Of a stretch of 64,000 nt of DNA, positions 52,839 through 62,129 are shown in pieces. The notes under the pieces are model-generated. The model saw only the letters and a program-made list of their open reading frames with translations, ran no database searches and was not told the origin of the DNA. Source of the stretch: JAJRPT01 sp964465945 (GTDB taxonomy: Bacteria; Bacteroidota; Ignavibacteria; Kapaibacteriales; UBA2268); NCBI GenBank assembly GCA_964465945.1, contig CAYXMM010000011.1:1-64000 (forward strand). The letters are read 5' to 3'. Every line of letters starts with the position of its first letter. The first letter of the stretch is position 1. Position numbers and translations under genes: made by a program.

Positions 52839-55019
52839 ATGGGTGTTTTCGAGAGAATCAGGACAATGTCGCCATACTTTTTAGCTGCATTTGCAGTTAT
52901 GTTTATTCTCTTTATGGTGATTTCTGATATGGATCCCACAACATTAATGAACCAAGGGAATAGCCCTCAAACTGCTGCTATAGCAGAAGTAAATGGTGAT
53001 GAGATTGCATACTTAGAATTTGAAGGGCTTGTAAGAGAGCAACTTGAAAGGCAAAAAGCTCAACAAAAAGAAAGTGGCGAAGAAGTCGAAATTGACGAAA
53101 CTGCAATTCGTTCTCAAGTCTATCAAGATTTAGTTGATTTAAAGCTAAGTGAGCAATTATTTAATAAAATGGGGCTTGTAACTAACGAGATTGTTATTGC
53201 AGACCAATTAATTAATAATCCTCCTCAAAATCTTAGAAGAATGTTTTCTGATTCAGCTGGACAATTCAACAGAAATATGTATTTAAGCGTTGTTACTAAT
53301 CCTGATAAATTAGGTGATTTAATGGGGAAAGCATCAGCAGAACAAAAAACTCAATTCATTACTGATTTTAGAAAAGATTTAATCACAATGGGTGAGCAAA
53401 TTAAATTACAGCTTATCGGAACAATGGTTAATGTTTCTATGAATTCTGCTGGTTCAATTTTATCCCCTACTTATGTAAAAGAAAAATATATTGGTGAAAA
53501 TTCAAATGCAGATATTACTTATGTTAGATTAGATGTTAATACTGTTTCTAATGATCAAGTAAAAGTAACAGATGAGGACTTACAAAAATATTACGATGAG
53601 CACAAAGAGTATTTCAAACAAGATGCAGGTAGAAAATTAAAGTATATGATTTTTCCGCTTAAACCATCAAAACAAGATACGCTTAATGCTGAGAAAAAAG
53701 TTCAAAAAATTAATACTGCTTTAAATAGTGCTACTGATAGTATTGCAAAAATGGATTTATTCAATCGCTTTGTTGATGAATATAATGGGAATGTTTCTGA
53801 ATTTACTTTAATTAAAGATATTGACCCACAAGCAGCAGTTTATGTAGCCAATGCTACACCTGGGACTGTTGTTGGTCCAATTTTATCTAATGGTGAAACA
53901 AAATATTATATGTTGAATGATGTTAGAGATGGTGAAAATACTGTTGTAAAAGCAAGTCATATCTTAATTGAAAAAGGTGCAAATCCTGATTCATCTAAAG
54001 CTTTTGCAGAGGATATACTTAAAAAGGCGAAAGACGGTGCAAATTTTACAGAGCTTGCAACTGAATTTTCTGCTGATAAAGGTTCTGCTGCTCAAGGTGG
54101 TGATTTAGGTTGGTTTGGTAAAAATCAAATGGTTAAGGAGTTTGAAGATGCTGCTTTTGCTGCAATTGTTGGGGTTCCAACTGGTATTGTTGAGTCTCAA
54201 TTTGGTTACCATATTATTCTTGTTAGTGATAAATCTACTAAAGAAGTTAAATATAGTGAGCTTGTAATTGCTCCAAAAATGACTGGTACAACTAAAAATG
54301 CAATTAAAAGAGAGGCTATTTCTTTCTATAATCAAGTAAAAGAAGGTGCTAAATTTGAAGATATAGCAAAGAAACTTGGTATGGCTGTTACAGAAACTGC
54401 TTATTTTAAACAAGACCAAACAATTTTAGGAAATAATTGGGTTAATTATTTTGCTTTTAATAACGAAGTTGGGACTGTGTCAGAAGTTCAAGAATTTGAT
54501 GGCTATGGTATGGTGGTAATGGCTGTTTCTGGTAAAAGAGATAAAGGTATTATTCCTTTTTCTGAGAAAAAATCTGATATTAAACTTGTTGTAACAAATC
54601 AAAAGAAACTTGATTATTTAAAACCTATTGCTGAAAAAATTGCCTCAAGAGTTAAGTCAGGTCAAATAGATGAAAGTGTTAAATCTGAATATGCTCCGGC
54701 AGAAGTAGCTACAACTCAAATTAAGAATAATGGGATTATTAATGGTATTTCAGCAAGGGAGTTTACTCTTACTAATTCGGCTTTTAAACTTAATCAAGGT
54801 GGTGTTTCAAAAGCAATTAGAGGAGTAAAGGGTTATTATATCGTTCAAATGAATAATAAAACTATGGTTCAAAACGATAAGGTTAAAGCCGATTTCCCTG
54901 AGTATTATAAAACTCAAAGTAAATCTTTAGAAAATCAAATTTTCTATCAATGGTTTAAAGATGTTAAGGATAATTCTAACATTGTAGATTATAGGGCAAA
55001 ATTCTATAAGAACTATTAA
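52839..55019 (+). CDS. PpiD/SurA-like peptidyl-prolyl isomerase (periplasmic chaperone)
   Basis: The protein is 726 aa. One N-terminal transmembrane anchor (13-29) is followed by a SurA_N-like chaperone domain, where EVNGDEIAYLEFEGLVREQ marks the first helix pair. A PpiC-type rotamase follows at about 370-462 (VKASHILIEKGANP, GGDLGWFGKNQMVKEFEDAAF, GYHIILV). A second, less conserved rotamase-like region and a helical tail complete it. It would assist folding of secreted and outer-membrane proteins. It has its own promoter and a strong terminator. Confidence 0.92.
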   Translation: MGVFERIRTMSPYFLAAFAVMFILFMVISDMDPTTLMNQGNSPQTAAIAEVNGDEIAYLEFEGLVREQLERQKAQQKESGEEVEIDETAIRSQVYQDLVDLKLSEQLFNKMGLVTNEIVIADQLINNPPQNLRRMFSDSAGQFNRNMYLSVVTNPDKLGDLMGKASAEQKTQFITDFRKDLITMGEQIKLQLIGTMVNVSMNSAGSILSPTYVKEKYIGENSNADITYVRLDVNTVSNDQVKVTDEDLQKYYDEHKEYFKQDAGRKLKYMIFPLKPSKQDTLNAEKKVQKINTALNSATDSIAKMDLFNRFVDEYNGNVSEFTLIKDIDPQAAVYVANATPGTVVGPILSNGETKYYMLNDVRDGENTVVKASHILIEKGANPDSSKAFAEDILKKAKDGANFTELATEFSADKGSAAQGGDLGWFGKNQMVKEFEDAAFAAIVGVPTGIVESQFGYHIILVSDKSTKEVKYSELVIAPKMTGTTKNAIKREAISFYNQVKEGAKFEDIAKKLGMAVTETAYFKQDQTILGNNWVNYFAFNNEVGTVSEVQEFDGYGMVVMAVSGKRDKGIIPFSEKKSDIKLVVTNQKKLDYLKPIAEKIASRVKSGQIDESVKSEYAPAEVATTQIKNNGIINGISAREFTLTNSAFKLNQGGVSKAIRGVKGYYIVQMNNKTMVQNDKVKADFPEYYKTQSKSLENQIFYQWFKDVKDNSNIVDYRAKFYKNY

Positions 55020-55031
55020 AAATATATTTTA

Positions 55032-55062
55032 AAATCCGACTTTAAAGTCGGATTTTTTTTTT
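55032..55062 (+). terminator. Intrinsic terminator of the PpiD-like gene
   Basis: AAATCCGAC (55032-55040) pairs with GTCGGATTT (55047-55055) around TTTAAA, followed by a T-run of about ten. It begins 12 bp after the stop. Confidence 0.93.
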
Positions 55063-55386
55063 GTTTGTTTTTTAAATCTTCGGAAGGGTTTGAAATCTTG
55101 CGAAGGTGGCGTATAAATTTAATTAGTCATTCTGAGCGAATGCGAAGAATCCAGAATTTTTTAAATTCAATAATATTATCATTAAATAATTGTTTCATTT
55201 ACTAGTAAATGATGAATTTTTTTGCTGGATATTTCGCTGCGCTCAATATGACGGCTTTCTTGGATTTATCTCACCCGTCGCCCTAAAGGGCACTTCCCTC
55301 AATGAAAGAGAGAATCTGGATTTTTCGCTCCGCTCAGAATGACGTTTATCTTTAGTATATCTGTATTTTTTCTGAATTATGTATAA
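55063..55386. other. Repeat-bearing intergenic region upstream of the tRNA-Phe terminator
   Basis: No gene is visible. It holds a degenerate palindrome CGGAAGGGTTTGAAATC (55081-55108), a forward GTCATTCTGAGCGAATGCG unit with GAAGAATCCAG (55128-55153), the 66-bp repeat copy 2, and an inverted unit ending TCCGCTCAGAATGACG (55308-55345). Confidence 0.72.
55206..55274. repeat. Copy 2 of the 66-bp intergenic repeat
   Basis: It closely matches 12901-12966, with the shared block ATTTCGCTGCGCTCAATATG and an insertion of a few bases (TTTGC) in the T-run. The later bases diverge (ATTTATCTCACCC). Confidence 0.85.
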
Positions 55387-55420
55387 AAAAATCCTAACTT
55401 TGTTCTAAGTTAGGATTTTT
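55387..55420 (-). terminator. Terminator of tRNA-Phe
   Basis: A 14-bp stem AAAAATCCTAACTT (55387-55400) with AAGTTAGGATTTTT (55407-55420) and a TGTTCT loop lies directly past the 3' end of the minus-strand tRNA. Confidence 0.85.
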
Positions 55421-55424
55421 TTTG

Positions 55425-55497
55425 TGGTCAAGGAGGGAATTGAACCCCCGACACAAGGATTTTCAGTCCTTTGCTCTACCAACTGAGCTACTTGACC
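55425..55497 (-). tRNA. tRNA-Phe (anticodon GAA)
   Basis: The minus strand folds as a cloverleaf. Acceptor GGTCAAG pairs with CTTGACC; D stem GCTC/GAGC; anticodon stem AAGGA/TCCTT with loop CTGAAAA (anticodon GAA); T stem GGGGG/CCCTC with loop TTCAATT (a G-T pair is present). The discriminator base is A. The 3' CCA is not encoded. It lies between dprA and the terminator at 55387. Confidence 0.96.
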
Positions 55498-55508
55498 AGG
55501 AAAGAATT

Positions 55509-55540
55509 CAAAATTAAGAACAATTAATTTATTTTCCAAA
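55509..55540 (-). promoter_or_regulatory. Bacteroidota-type promoter of tRNA-Phe
   Basis: On the minus strand TTTG (55537-55540) is followed after 20 nt by TAATTTTG (55509-55516), and the tRNA begins 12 bp later. The distance and both elements fit a -33/-7 promoter well. Confidence 0.65.
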
Positions 55541-55595
55541 TTTTTCTTTTCGTTTTTTTTACTTATTTTGCTTTATTTTCATTTTAATTTTGCTT

Positions 55596-56696
55596 ATGGT
55601 TAAAGGTTGGGCTACTGAAGATATTCTTAAGCTATCTTTTTATAAAGGTGTTAGTGATAGTTTAATATATGAAATAATTGATTTATATAGTTCTTTCGAT
55701 GAATTTATAAATGCAAATCTACCCTCAAAAATAAATTTAATTTTAAATCAAGGGGAACTTTTTCAAAGTAATAAGTTTAAGCCAGAGGATAAAGTTCAAA
55801 AGCAATTGGAAATTTGTAATAATAATAATTTCAAGATTATTTCTTTTTGGGACGATGACTATCCAAAGTATCTTAAACATATTTATTTACCACCGCCTTT
55901 TATTTTTGTTCGTGGTTCGTTGGAAAGCTTGGAAAAGGAATGTATTGCAATAGTGGGGACTCGTAAAAATTCGAGTTATGGGAAGATTCAGACTGAAAGG
56001 TTTGCAGAGTATTTTGCAAATCGAGATATAGTGGTTGTTAGTGGACTTGCTTATGGGATAGATACTTTAGCTCATAAAGCGGCAATTAAAACTGGTGGGA
56101 AAACTATTGCTGTGATTGCTTCTGGCTTAGATTGTGTTAGTCCTTCAACTATGGAGAAGAATGCTGATGAGATTGTAGAAACGGGTGGTTGTGTAATTTC
56201 TACTTTTAAGTGTGGGGTAAGAGCTTTGCCACCTTATTTTTTAGCAAGAAATAGAATTATTTCTGGGTTGTCAAAGGCAGTTTTAGTAATTGAAAGTAGA
56301 TATAAGGGCGGGGCATTAAATACTGCAAGATTTGCATTAGACCAGAATCGCGACTTGTATGCTTTGCCTGGGAATGTGTCAAGTGAAACAAGCGATGGAA
56401 CGAATAAATTAATTGCTGATTCATCTGCAAAAGCAGCTCTTAGCCCCGAATTTGTATATTTAGACTTAGGGTTTAAAAATAGTTTTAATATCACAATAAA
56501 TGATATTAAAAAAGTTGAGTTTCAATCTAAATCTGAAGAGATGATATATAATACTTTAAGTCAAGAACCATTGCATATTGATGAGATTATTAATATAACT
56601 GAACTTGAAACATCTATTGTTATGGTTGATTTGCTTAATCTTGAGTTTAGGAACTTAATTAGGCAGTCTGCTGGAAAGCAATATTATAAATTATAG
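55596..56696 (+). CDS. dprA: DNA-processing protein DprA
   Basis: DprA loads RecA on incoming single-stranded DNA in natural transformation. The Rossmann-like domain has PPPFIFVRGSLE, IAIVGTRKNSSYG, VVVSGLAYGIDTLAHKAA and KTIAVIASGLD, then LARNRIISGLSKAVLVIES and ALPGNVSS. A C-terminal DprA winged-helix follows. The ATG at 55596 is preferred to a TTG at 55590 two codons upstream. Length 366 aa is normal. Its last 6 bp overlap the end of mreC on the other strand. Confidence 0.95.
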   Translation: MVKGWATEDILKLSFYKGVSDSLIYEIIDLYSSFDEFINANLPSKINLILNQGELFQSNKFKPEDKVQKQLEICNNNNFKIISFWDDDYPKYLKHIYLPPPFIFVRGSLESLEKECIAIVGTRKNSSYGKIQTERFAEYFANRDIVVVSGLAYGIDTLAHKAAIKTGGKTIAVIASGLDCVSPSTMEKNADEIVETGGCVISTFKCGVRALPPYFLARNRIISGLSKAVLVIESRYKGGALNTARFALDQNRDLYALPGNVSSETSDGTNKLIADSSAKAALSPEFVYLDLGFKNSFNITINDIKKVEFQSKSEEMIYNTLSQEPLHIDEIINITELETSIVMVDLLNLEFRNLIRQSAGKQYYKL

Positions 56697-57530
56697 ATTT
56701 AATTTTTCTTCTAATGCTTTGATTAGACTATCTCGTTCTGGATTTGGAATATCTTTAACTACAAAAACTTGTGTTAAGCTATTATAGTTTACAAGTGGTC
56801 GGACTTTAATATCAAGGAAAAGTGAATTTGTTGATTTATTAATTTTACTTACTCGACCAATTGGAATACCTTCTGGAAAGCGGTTGCTAAAATTTGAGGT
56901 AATGACTAAATCGCCTTCGTTGACATCATAGGAGTTTGGGATATTAGACAGGATATATTCTTCCCCACCTTCCCACTCAATTAGCCCATTGACAGCGGTT
57001 CTTAATACTTTTGCGGCTACTTTTGTGTCTCTATTTTTGAGAGTTTCGACTAAGCAATGATTATCTGAGACAAGATTTACAATACCTACAAGTCCTGCGT
57101 CAGTTCTTACAGGCATATTTCTTCTTATTCCATTGTTTCGACCAACTTCAAGCGAGAGAAATAATTTAAAATTGTATTGAGAAAATCCATTTACTTCTGC
57201 GGGGATAATATCTTTATCGAAAGTTTCTTTAAAGCCGATAATTCCGCGTAGTCTATCATTTTCAGCGATGGCTTCGCGGTTTCTGATAAGTTCTTTTGAT
57301 AGTCGTAAATTGTAATCACGCAGGGCTTTATTTTCAGCTTGTATTGAAGATGAATTTGCAAGGAATGGGGCAATATCTTGGGCTTTTATCATATTTGTAA
57401 TCATAAATATTTTAAAGCCACTAATTTTATTTGCGTTACCATAGTTAAGCATAACAAGAGATAGCATAAACAATCCTATAAATATAAGATAGTCTTTATA
57501 TTTATTTAATATCTCTGTGAAGCTATTCAT
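56691..57530 (-). CDS. mreC: Rod shape-determining protein MreC
   Basis: MreC is a membrane-anchored periplasmic scaffold of the elongasome. One N-terminal TM (14-30), a coiled coil (about 60-100) and the beta-rich core (GIIGFKETFDKDIIPAEVNGF, DAGLVGIVNLVS, VNEGDLVITSNFSNRFPEGI) are present. It has 279 aa. It follows mreB by 3 bp; mreD, which usually comes next, is not here because dprA lies convergently. Confidence 0.95.
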   Translation of the reverse strand: MNSFTEILNKYKDYLIFIGLFMLSLVMLNYGNANKISGFKIFMITNMIKAQDIAPFLANSSSIQAENKALRDYNLRLSKELIRNREAIAENDRLRGIIGFKETFDKDIIPAEVNGFSQYNFKLFLSLEVGRNNGIRRNMPVRTDAGLVGIVNLVSDNHCLVETLKNRDTKVAAKVLRTAVNGLIEWEGGEEYILSNIPNSYDVNEGDLVITSNFSNRFPEGIPIGRVSKINKSTNSLFLDIKVRPLVNYNSLTQVFVVKDIPNPERDSLIKALEEKLNL

Positions 57531-57533
57531 TTA

Positions 57534-58559
57534 TTAGAATCTATTGCTTTTGAGTAAGACGTCGGAATACTCGGAGAAGTTCTCCAGCACTTTTCCAACG
57601 CCTTTTACTACAGTTAATAATGGGTCGTCGGCAACGTGAACGGGAAGTTGAGTTTCTATTCTTAACTTTTCATCTAGACCTTTTAATAATGCTCCGCCAC
57701 CACTAAGCATAATGCCTCTATCGTAAATGTCGGCAGAGAGTTCAGGAGGAGTGACTTCAAGTAAGTTTAGCACTTCTTTAACTATTAAACTGATTGGTTT
57801 AGATAGAGATTCTCTAATATCTGCAGAGGAAACTTGAATCATTTTAGGAACTCCATTGAGTAAGTCTCTTCCTTTTACTTCAATTTCGATTTCTTCGGCA
57901 AGAGGAACGGCAGAGCCAACTTCGCATTTGATAAGTTCAGCGGTTTTTTCGCCGATTAGGATGTTGTGTTCATTTTTAAAATAATCTAAAACAGATTGAG
58001 TTAATTCATCACCGGCTACTCTAAAAGATTTGTCTTTTACGATGCCAGATAGGGCGATAACAGCTATTTCAGTTGTTCCTCCTCCGATGTCAACTATCAT
58101 ATTTCCTAATGATTCTTGGACGTCAAGACCAACTCCAATAGCGGAAGCCATTGGTTCGGCAATTAGATGGACTTCTTTTGCTCCAGCGTGCTCGCAACTA
58201 TCTCTTACGGCTCTTTTCTCAACTTCTGTTAAGCCAGAAGGAACAGATACGACTACTCTTCTTGCTGGTTGCCAAGACATAGAAACTTTTCTGATGAATG
58301 CTCTAATCATACCTTCAGTGATTTCAAAATTAGCAATAGCACCATCAGCAATAGGTCTAACAATCTCAATATCTTTATGAGTTCGTCCTAACATTGCTTT
58401 AGCATCATGTCCGATTGCAATTAAGTTTTTTGTGCTTTTATTGTAAGCAACGATAGAAGGTTCATTTAAAACAATCCCTTTGTTTTTCATCCATACAAGA
58501 GAGTTTGCAGTGCCTAAGTCAATAGCAACGTCGTTTGAGAATAAATTAAATCGAGCCAT
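57534..58559 (-). CDS. mreB: Rod shape-determining protein MreB (bacterial actin)
   Basis: MreB polymerises into filaments that position wall synthesis. Actin-fold motifs: DLGTANSLVWMKNKGIVLNEPSIVAY (phosphate-1), DIGGGTTEIAVIA (phosphate-2), GDELTQSVLDYF, and LSGGGALLKG (adenosine-binding). Length 341 aa. It is the first gene of the mreB-mreC unit with a TAATTTTG -7-like element 37 bp upstream. Confidence 0.98.
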   Translation of the reverse strand: MARFNLFSNDVAIDLGTANSLVWMKNKGIVLNEPSIVAYNKSTKNLIAIGHDAKAMLGRTHKDIEIVRPIADGAIANFEITEGMIRAFIRKVSMSWQPARRVVVSVPSGLTEVEKRAVRDSCEHAGAKEVHLIAEPMASAIGVGLDVQESLGNMIVDIGGGTTEIAVIALSGIVKDKSFRVAGDELTQSVLDYFKNEHNILIGEKTAELIKCEVGSAVPLAEEIEIEVKGRDLLNGVPKMIQVSSADIRESLSKPISLIVKEVLNLLEVTPPELSADIYDRGIMLSGGGALLKGLDEKLRIETQLPVHVADDPLLTVVKGVGKVLENFSEYSDVLLKSNRF

Positions 58560-58596
58560 TTAATTGTTATTTTAGATTTTAGTGAGAATATAAACA

Positions 58597-58604
58597 CAAA
58601 ATTA
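58597..58604 (-). promoter_or_regulatory. Possible -7 element (TAATTTTG) of mreBC
   Basis: TAATTTTG on the minus strand lies 37 bp before the mreB ATG and matches TAnnTTTG; a well-spaced -33 was not seen. Confidence 0.4.
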
Positions 58605-58687
58605 ACAATAATTTTTAGAATAAAATAGAATTGTTAAGTAATGAAAATAAATATTATTAAATTATTTTTAAATATAGAAAATTCAAA

Positions 58688-59992
58688 TTAGTTCATTAAT
58701 TCTTCATCAATTCCATCACCTAATTCTAATGTTTTAACGGGTTGAATAGCGTTCCCTGCAATGCCTTTGATTGAGCCATACATACTTGTTGTGTTTTCGA
58801 GAACTTTTTCTATTTGTTTTTCACGTTTTTTCCAAATACTATTCATAGCGTTTTTTTCTTTATCAAGGTCTGTTTTCATTTGTGAAAAGCCCTCAACGAT
58901 GGCTTCAATTTGAGACCTAAATTCATTTCCTGTAAGAAAGTCATATAGCATATTCATTTTGTCGCCTTTGTTTTCTTGGGCTGCGGTAGCATAATTTAAA
59001 TCGATGAGATATTGTCTTAGAACAGCGGATAAGCCCTTAAATTCTTCAAAATTGCAAATCCAGACGCCGTCTTTTAACCCCATTCTCTCCATTTCTTTAG
59101 GCATAACTTCTGTTACTAAAACACCAAGTCGAATATTTGCATTCCGCATATCATTTTTAAATTTTTCAATCCAATCACCTGCAAATGCTTTTGTTCTTTT
59201 GCTTTCGTAATAAATAGCCCCGCATTCAATACCTCTTTCATTTCTAACAATTTGGACGCAATCTGCGCCGGAAGCTCCTTTTTTAACTTCGTTAATTTGG
59301 TCGAAGGGGTATTGATTTTTTAGATAATTTTCGATAGCGAGTTCTTGGACTTCGCCTTGCGTTTGCATAGAACCTTGATTTGCTTTTTTACTGCTTTCTT
59401 CGATTGATTTTTTTAAATCTGCAATTTGCTTGTCTTTATCTAAGTTTATCATTTCATTCTTGATTTGCTCTTCTTTTCTAATTCTTTCGGCGTTTTCACT
59501 TAATTTTTGGTTTAATTGAATTTGATTTTCGGCATCAAGTTTCTCTTTCATTTCGTTTTTCTCGCGTTCTAAACGAGCAATATCAGCTTGTAGCTTGTGA
59601 AATTCTTTTAACTCCGCTGATTTTTTATCAAGTTCTTCTTGTTGGGATTTTAATTGTTCTGAGAATTCTGTTTTTACTTTGTCGATTACTTCTTTTTCAA
59701 GTTGTGATTCTCTGATTTTCACTTGATTTTTTACTGCTTCATCAATTTTAGATTGCGAATCTGCTTTTTCTTTTTGTAATTTTTCTTTTTCAGATTGAAT
59801 TAGTTCACGTTCTTTGTCATAATTCTTTTTTATTTCTTCAAATTCATATTTTTTATTTTCAATTTCTTTTAATTTATTCTGATACTTATTTTCGGCATCT
59901 TGGTTTGCTTTTTCTTGTAATTGGTGAAAAACTAAATTATTAACATCAATGTTTGTTCCGCAATTTGGGCAATTTATAGTGTTCTGGCTCAT
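58688..59992 (-). CDS. DUF2130 coiled-coil protein
   Basis: A short zinc-knuckle-like start (CPNC, Cys8 and Cys11) leads into a long coiled coil (about 30-205, Glu/Lys-rich). The DUF2130 domain follows: EVQELAIENYLKNQYPFDQI, GADCVQIVRNERGIECGAIYYESKRTKAF, and the VLVTEVMPKEMERM segment. The ESKR and GAD motifs suggest a restriction-endonuclease-like fold. The biological role is unknown. Length 434 aa is typical. Confidence 0.9.
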   Translation of the reverse strand: MSQNTINCPNCGTNIDVNNLVFHQLQEKANQDAENKYQNKLKEIENKKYEFEEIKKNYDKERELIQSEKEKLQKEKADSQSKIDEAVKNQVKIRESQLEKEVIDKVKTEFSEQLKSQQEELDKKSAELKEFHKLQADIARLEREKNEMKEKLDAENQIQLNQKLSENAERIRKEEQIKNEMINLDKDKQIADLKKSIEESSKKANQGSMQTQGEVQELAIENYLKNQYPFDQINEVKKGASGADCVQIVRNERGIECGAIYYESKRTKAFAGDWIEKFKNDMRNANIRLGVLVTEVMPKEMERMGLKDGVWICNFEEFKGLSAVLRQYLIDLNYATAAQENKGDKMNMLYDFLTGNEFRSQIEAIVEGFSQMKTDLDKEKNAMNSIWKKREKQIEKVLENTTSMYGSIKGIAGNAIQPVKTLELGDGIDEELMN

Positions 59993-60065
59993 TTTATTTT
60001 ACTTAGTATTTATGTATTTTGAATTAAGCTAAATTACGATTTTTTTAAGTAAAAAATCAAATAAA

Positions 60066-60091
60066 AAAGCCAAGAAATTATTCTTGGCTTT
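60066..60091 (-). terminator. Intrinsic terminator of the GT2/lptE unit
   Basis: AAAGCCAAGAA (60066-60076) pairs with TTCTTGGCTTT (60081-60091) around ATTA. It is followed on the minus strand by TTTTAT and lies 29 bp after the glycosyltransferase stop. Confidence 0.87.
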
Positions 60092-60119
60092 AGGATATTT
60101 ATACATAGTAATTTGTTAT

Positions 60120-61571
60120 TTAACGAGTTAAAGCGTGTTTCAAGGACATAATACCAATAGTTCCGAAGCCAATTAAGAACATAAGTTGGAATGGAATAGC
60201 GGCTATTTCTAAGTAAAAGATAGAAATAGAAATACCAAACACGAAGTATAATGCGAGTCCTAATTCGAAGAAGACTACTGGGGAGATTTTTCTTTGTCTG
60301 TATTTTATGTCTTTAGCTTTTTCTTTTAAGATATCCCCTTGTTTAGGAGTTCTTGCAAATTCAGATTTCTTACCAATTAAACCTTCAAAAACGGCTTTAG
60401 TGTTAGTTACTGCAAATCCCATAGAGCCAGCGAGGAAAACAGGAAATAGCATTAATCTGCGTTGCCAATCCCAGTGAATTGCTTTTTGGCTAAATGTATA
60501 GAATAAAAAAGTAGAAACTGATGCTAATACAAAAACTGACATTAAAGAGTAATAAACATCAACTCCGGCTACTGTGTTTTTAATTATAACGAGTGGCACA
60601 TTTAATAATGCAACAAGAATAATGAAAGGGAACACAATATTACTTGTTAGATGAATAAAGCATTCAAATTTAACTTTTGGTGGTAAATCGGCTTTCCAAA
60701 CTTTTGGTAAAATTTTCACTGCTGTTTCGACTGCGCCTTTAGTCCATCTAAATTGTTGTGTTTTAAGTGCATTAATATCAGCAGGTAATTCAGCAGGTGA
60801 AGTAACATTGTTTAAGAAAACAAATTTCCAGCCCTTTAATTGTGCTCTATAACTAAGGTCTAAGTCCTCAGTTAGAGTGTCAGCTTGCCAGTTGCCTGCG
60901 TCTTCTATACAGGATTTTCTCCAAATCCCAGCAGTTCCATTAAAGTTAATGAAAAAGCCAGCTTTATTACGAACTTGTTGCTCAATAACAAAATGTCCAT
61001 CAAGGGCAAGTGCTTGCGCTTTAGTTAAATAGGATTCATCTTCGTTAAGATGTTCCCATCTAGTTTGCACCATTCCAATGTTAGGATTTTGGAAATGTGG
61101 TACGGTTTTCATCAAGAACTCTCTTTTTGGAATGAAGTCGGCGTCGAAAATGGCAACGAATTCACCTTTAGCAACGACAAGTCCTTCTTTTAAAGCACCT
61201 GCTTTAAAACCTTGTCGATTAGTTCTATGAATATAGCTTATATCGAACCCTTTCATCTGATACTCTTTAACAATGTTTTGGCAGATTGTTTGAGTTTCGT
61301 CAGTGGAGTCGTCCAATATTTGAACTTCCAATTTATCTTTTGGATATTCAATATTGCAGACAGATTTAATCAATCTTTCTACAACATACATTTCGTTGTA
61401 CATTGGAAGTTGAATAGTAACCTGCGGGAGATCTTCAGGAATTAATAATTCCTTTGGTGTCTCTTTTGAAGTTTTGCGATAATAAATTAGCAAAACCAGA
61501 CCATGAATCCCAAATCCGAATAGGATACTTAGGGACAAAAAGTATAGAGAAAGAATAAAATTTTCCATCAA
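60120..61571 (-). CDS. Cellulose-synthase-like membrane glycosyltransferase (GT2)
   Basis: A processive-type GT2 (483 aa): an N-terminal TM, ILDDSTDETQ (Asp87, Asp88), DAD (143-145), TED (234-236) and QQFRW (272-276), the complete D,D,D,QxxRW set. Several C-terminal TM segments follow. It could polymerise a beta-linked glycan or add single sugars to lipid carriers. No BcsB or PilZ partner is nearby. It is 45 bp downstream of lptE on the same strand. Confidence 0.92.
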   Translation of the reverse strand: MMENFILSLYFLSLSILFGFGIHGLVLLIYYRKTSKETPKELLIPEDLPQVTIQLPMYNEMYVVERLIKSVCNIEYPKDKLEVQILDDSTDETQTICQNIVKEYQMKGFDISYIHRTNRQGFKAGALKEGLVVAKGEFVAIFDADFIPKREFLMKTVPHFQNPNIGMVQTRWEHLNEDESYLTKAQALALDGHFVIEQQVRNKAGFFINFNGTAGIWRKSCIEDAGNWQADTLTEDLDLSYRAQLKGWKFVFLNNVTSPAELPADINALKTQQFRWTKGAVETAVKILPKVWKADLPPKVKFECFIHLTSNIVFPFIILVALLNVPLVIIKNTVAGVDVYYSLMSVFVLASVSTFLFYTFSQKAIHWDWQRRLMLFPVFLAGSMGFAVTNTKAVFEGLIGKKSEFARTPKQGDILKEKAKDIKYRQRKISPVVFFELGLALYFVFGISISIFYLEIAAIPFQLMFLIGFGTIGIMSLKHALTR

Positions 61572-61616
61572 ACTTTATATTTGTTCGATAATTAAACAGC
61601 TAAATTAAAAAAATTT

Positions 61617-62129
61617 TTACCAACCCGAAACAACTGCTATCAAAATATCGTTACTCAATTGTTCAATAACTGCATTTGCTGCGTTGTCTCTGTTTATTTG
61701 AGCATTGCTAATACTATAGTTCTGATACTTAGAAAAAGACTTAGACCAGATTTCTTTTTCAAGCACATTATCGTAATAATCTGCTTTAACTGAAATGGTA
61801 AGTCGTCTTTCTGACTCTAATTCAGAACCTTGCACGGCAACAGTCTCATCTTTGATGTTAGTAATTACAACTTCTAACTTTGCATCACCATTATAGTTTG
61901 CTAAAGTGAAAGAGTTGTCATTTCTAAATACTTCTAATAACTTTGTGTTTGCTTCATTTCTATATTGAGGATAACCATAACCTGAATTATCTTCAATAGG
62001 AGTGATATAAATTGATTTCAAATGAGACGGAATCGCCCCACCTGTAAATGAATAACAACCACTTAAAACAAGCAAAGGAAAAAGTATTTTTAGAACAATA
62101 ATCCTTATTTTCAAGAAACTTTTGTCCAT
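61617..62129 (-). CDS. lptE: LPS-assembly lipoprotein LptE
   Basis: LptE plugs LptD in the outer membrane. Lipoprotein signal with lipobox LSGC (Cys25) is followed directly by the family's YSFTGGAIPSHLKSIYI start, then the EVVITNIKDETVAVQG strand region. 170 aa is normal for Bacteroidota. lptD is not in the window. It is likely co-transcribed with the GT2 gene. Confidence 0.92.
   Translation of the reverse strand: MDKSFLKIRIIVLKILFPLLVLSGCYSFTGGAIPSHLKSIYITPIEDNSGYGYPQYRNEANTKLLEVFRNDNSFTLANYNGDAKLEVVITNIKDETVAVQGSELESERRLTISVKADYYDNVLEKEIWSKSFSKYQNYSISNAQINRDNAANAVIEQLSNDILIAVVSGW

Noticed and set aside
55128..55345. Possible CRISPR array from repeated GTCATTCTGAG and GAAGAATC units
   Set aside because: Units are irregularly spaced, in both orientations, variable in length, and no cas genes are present.
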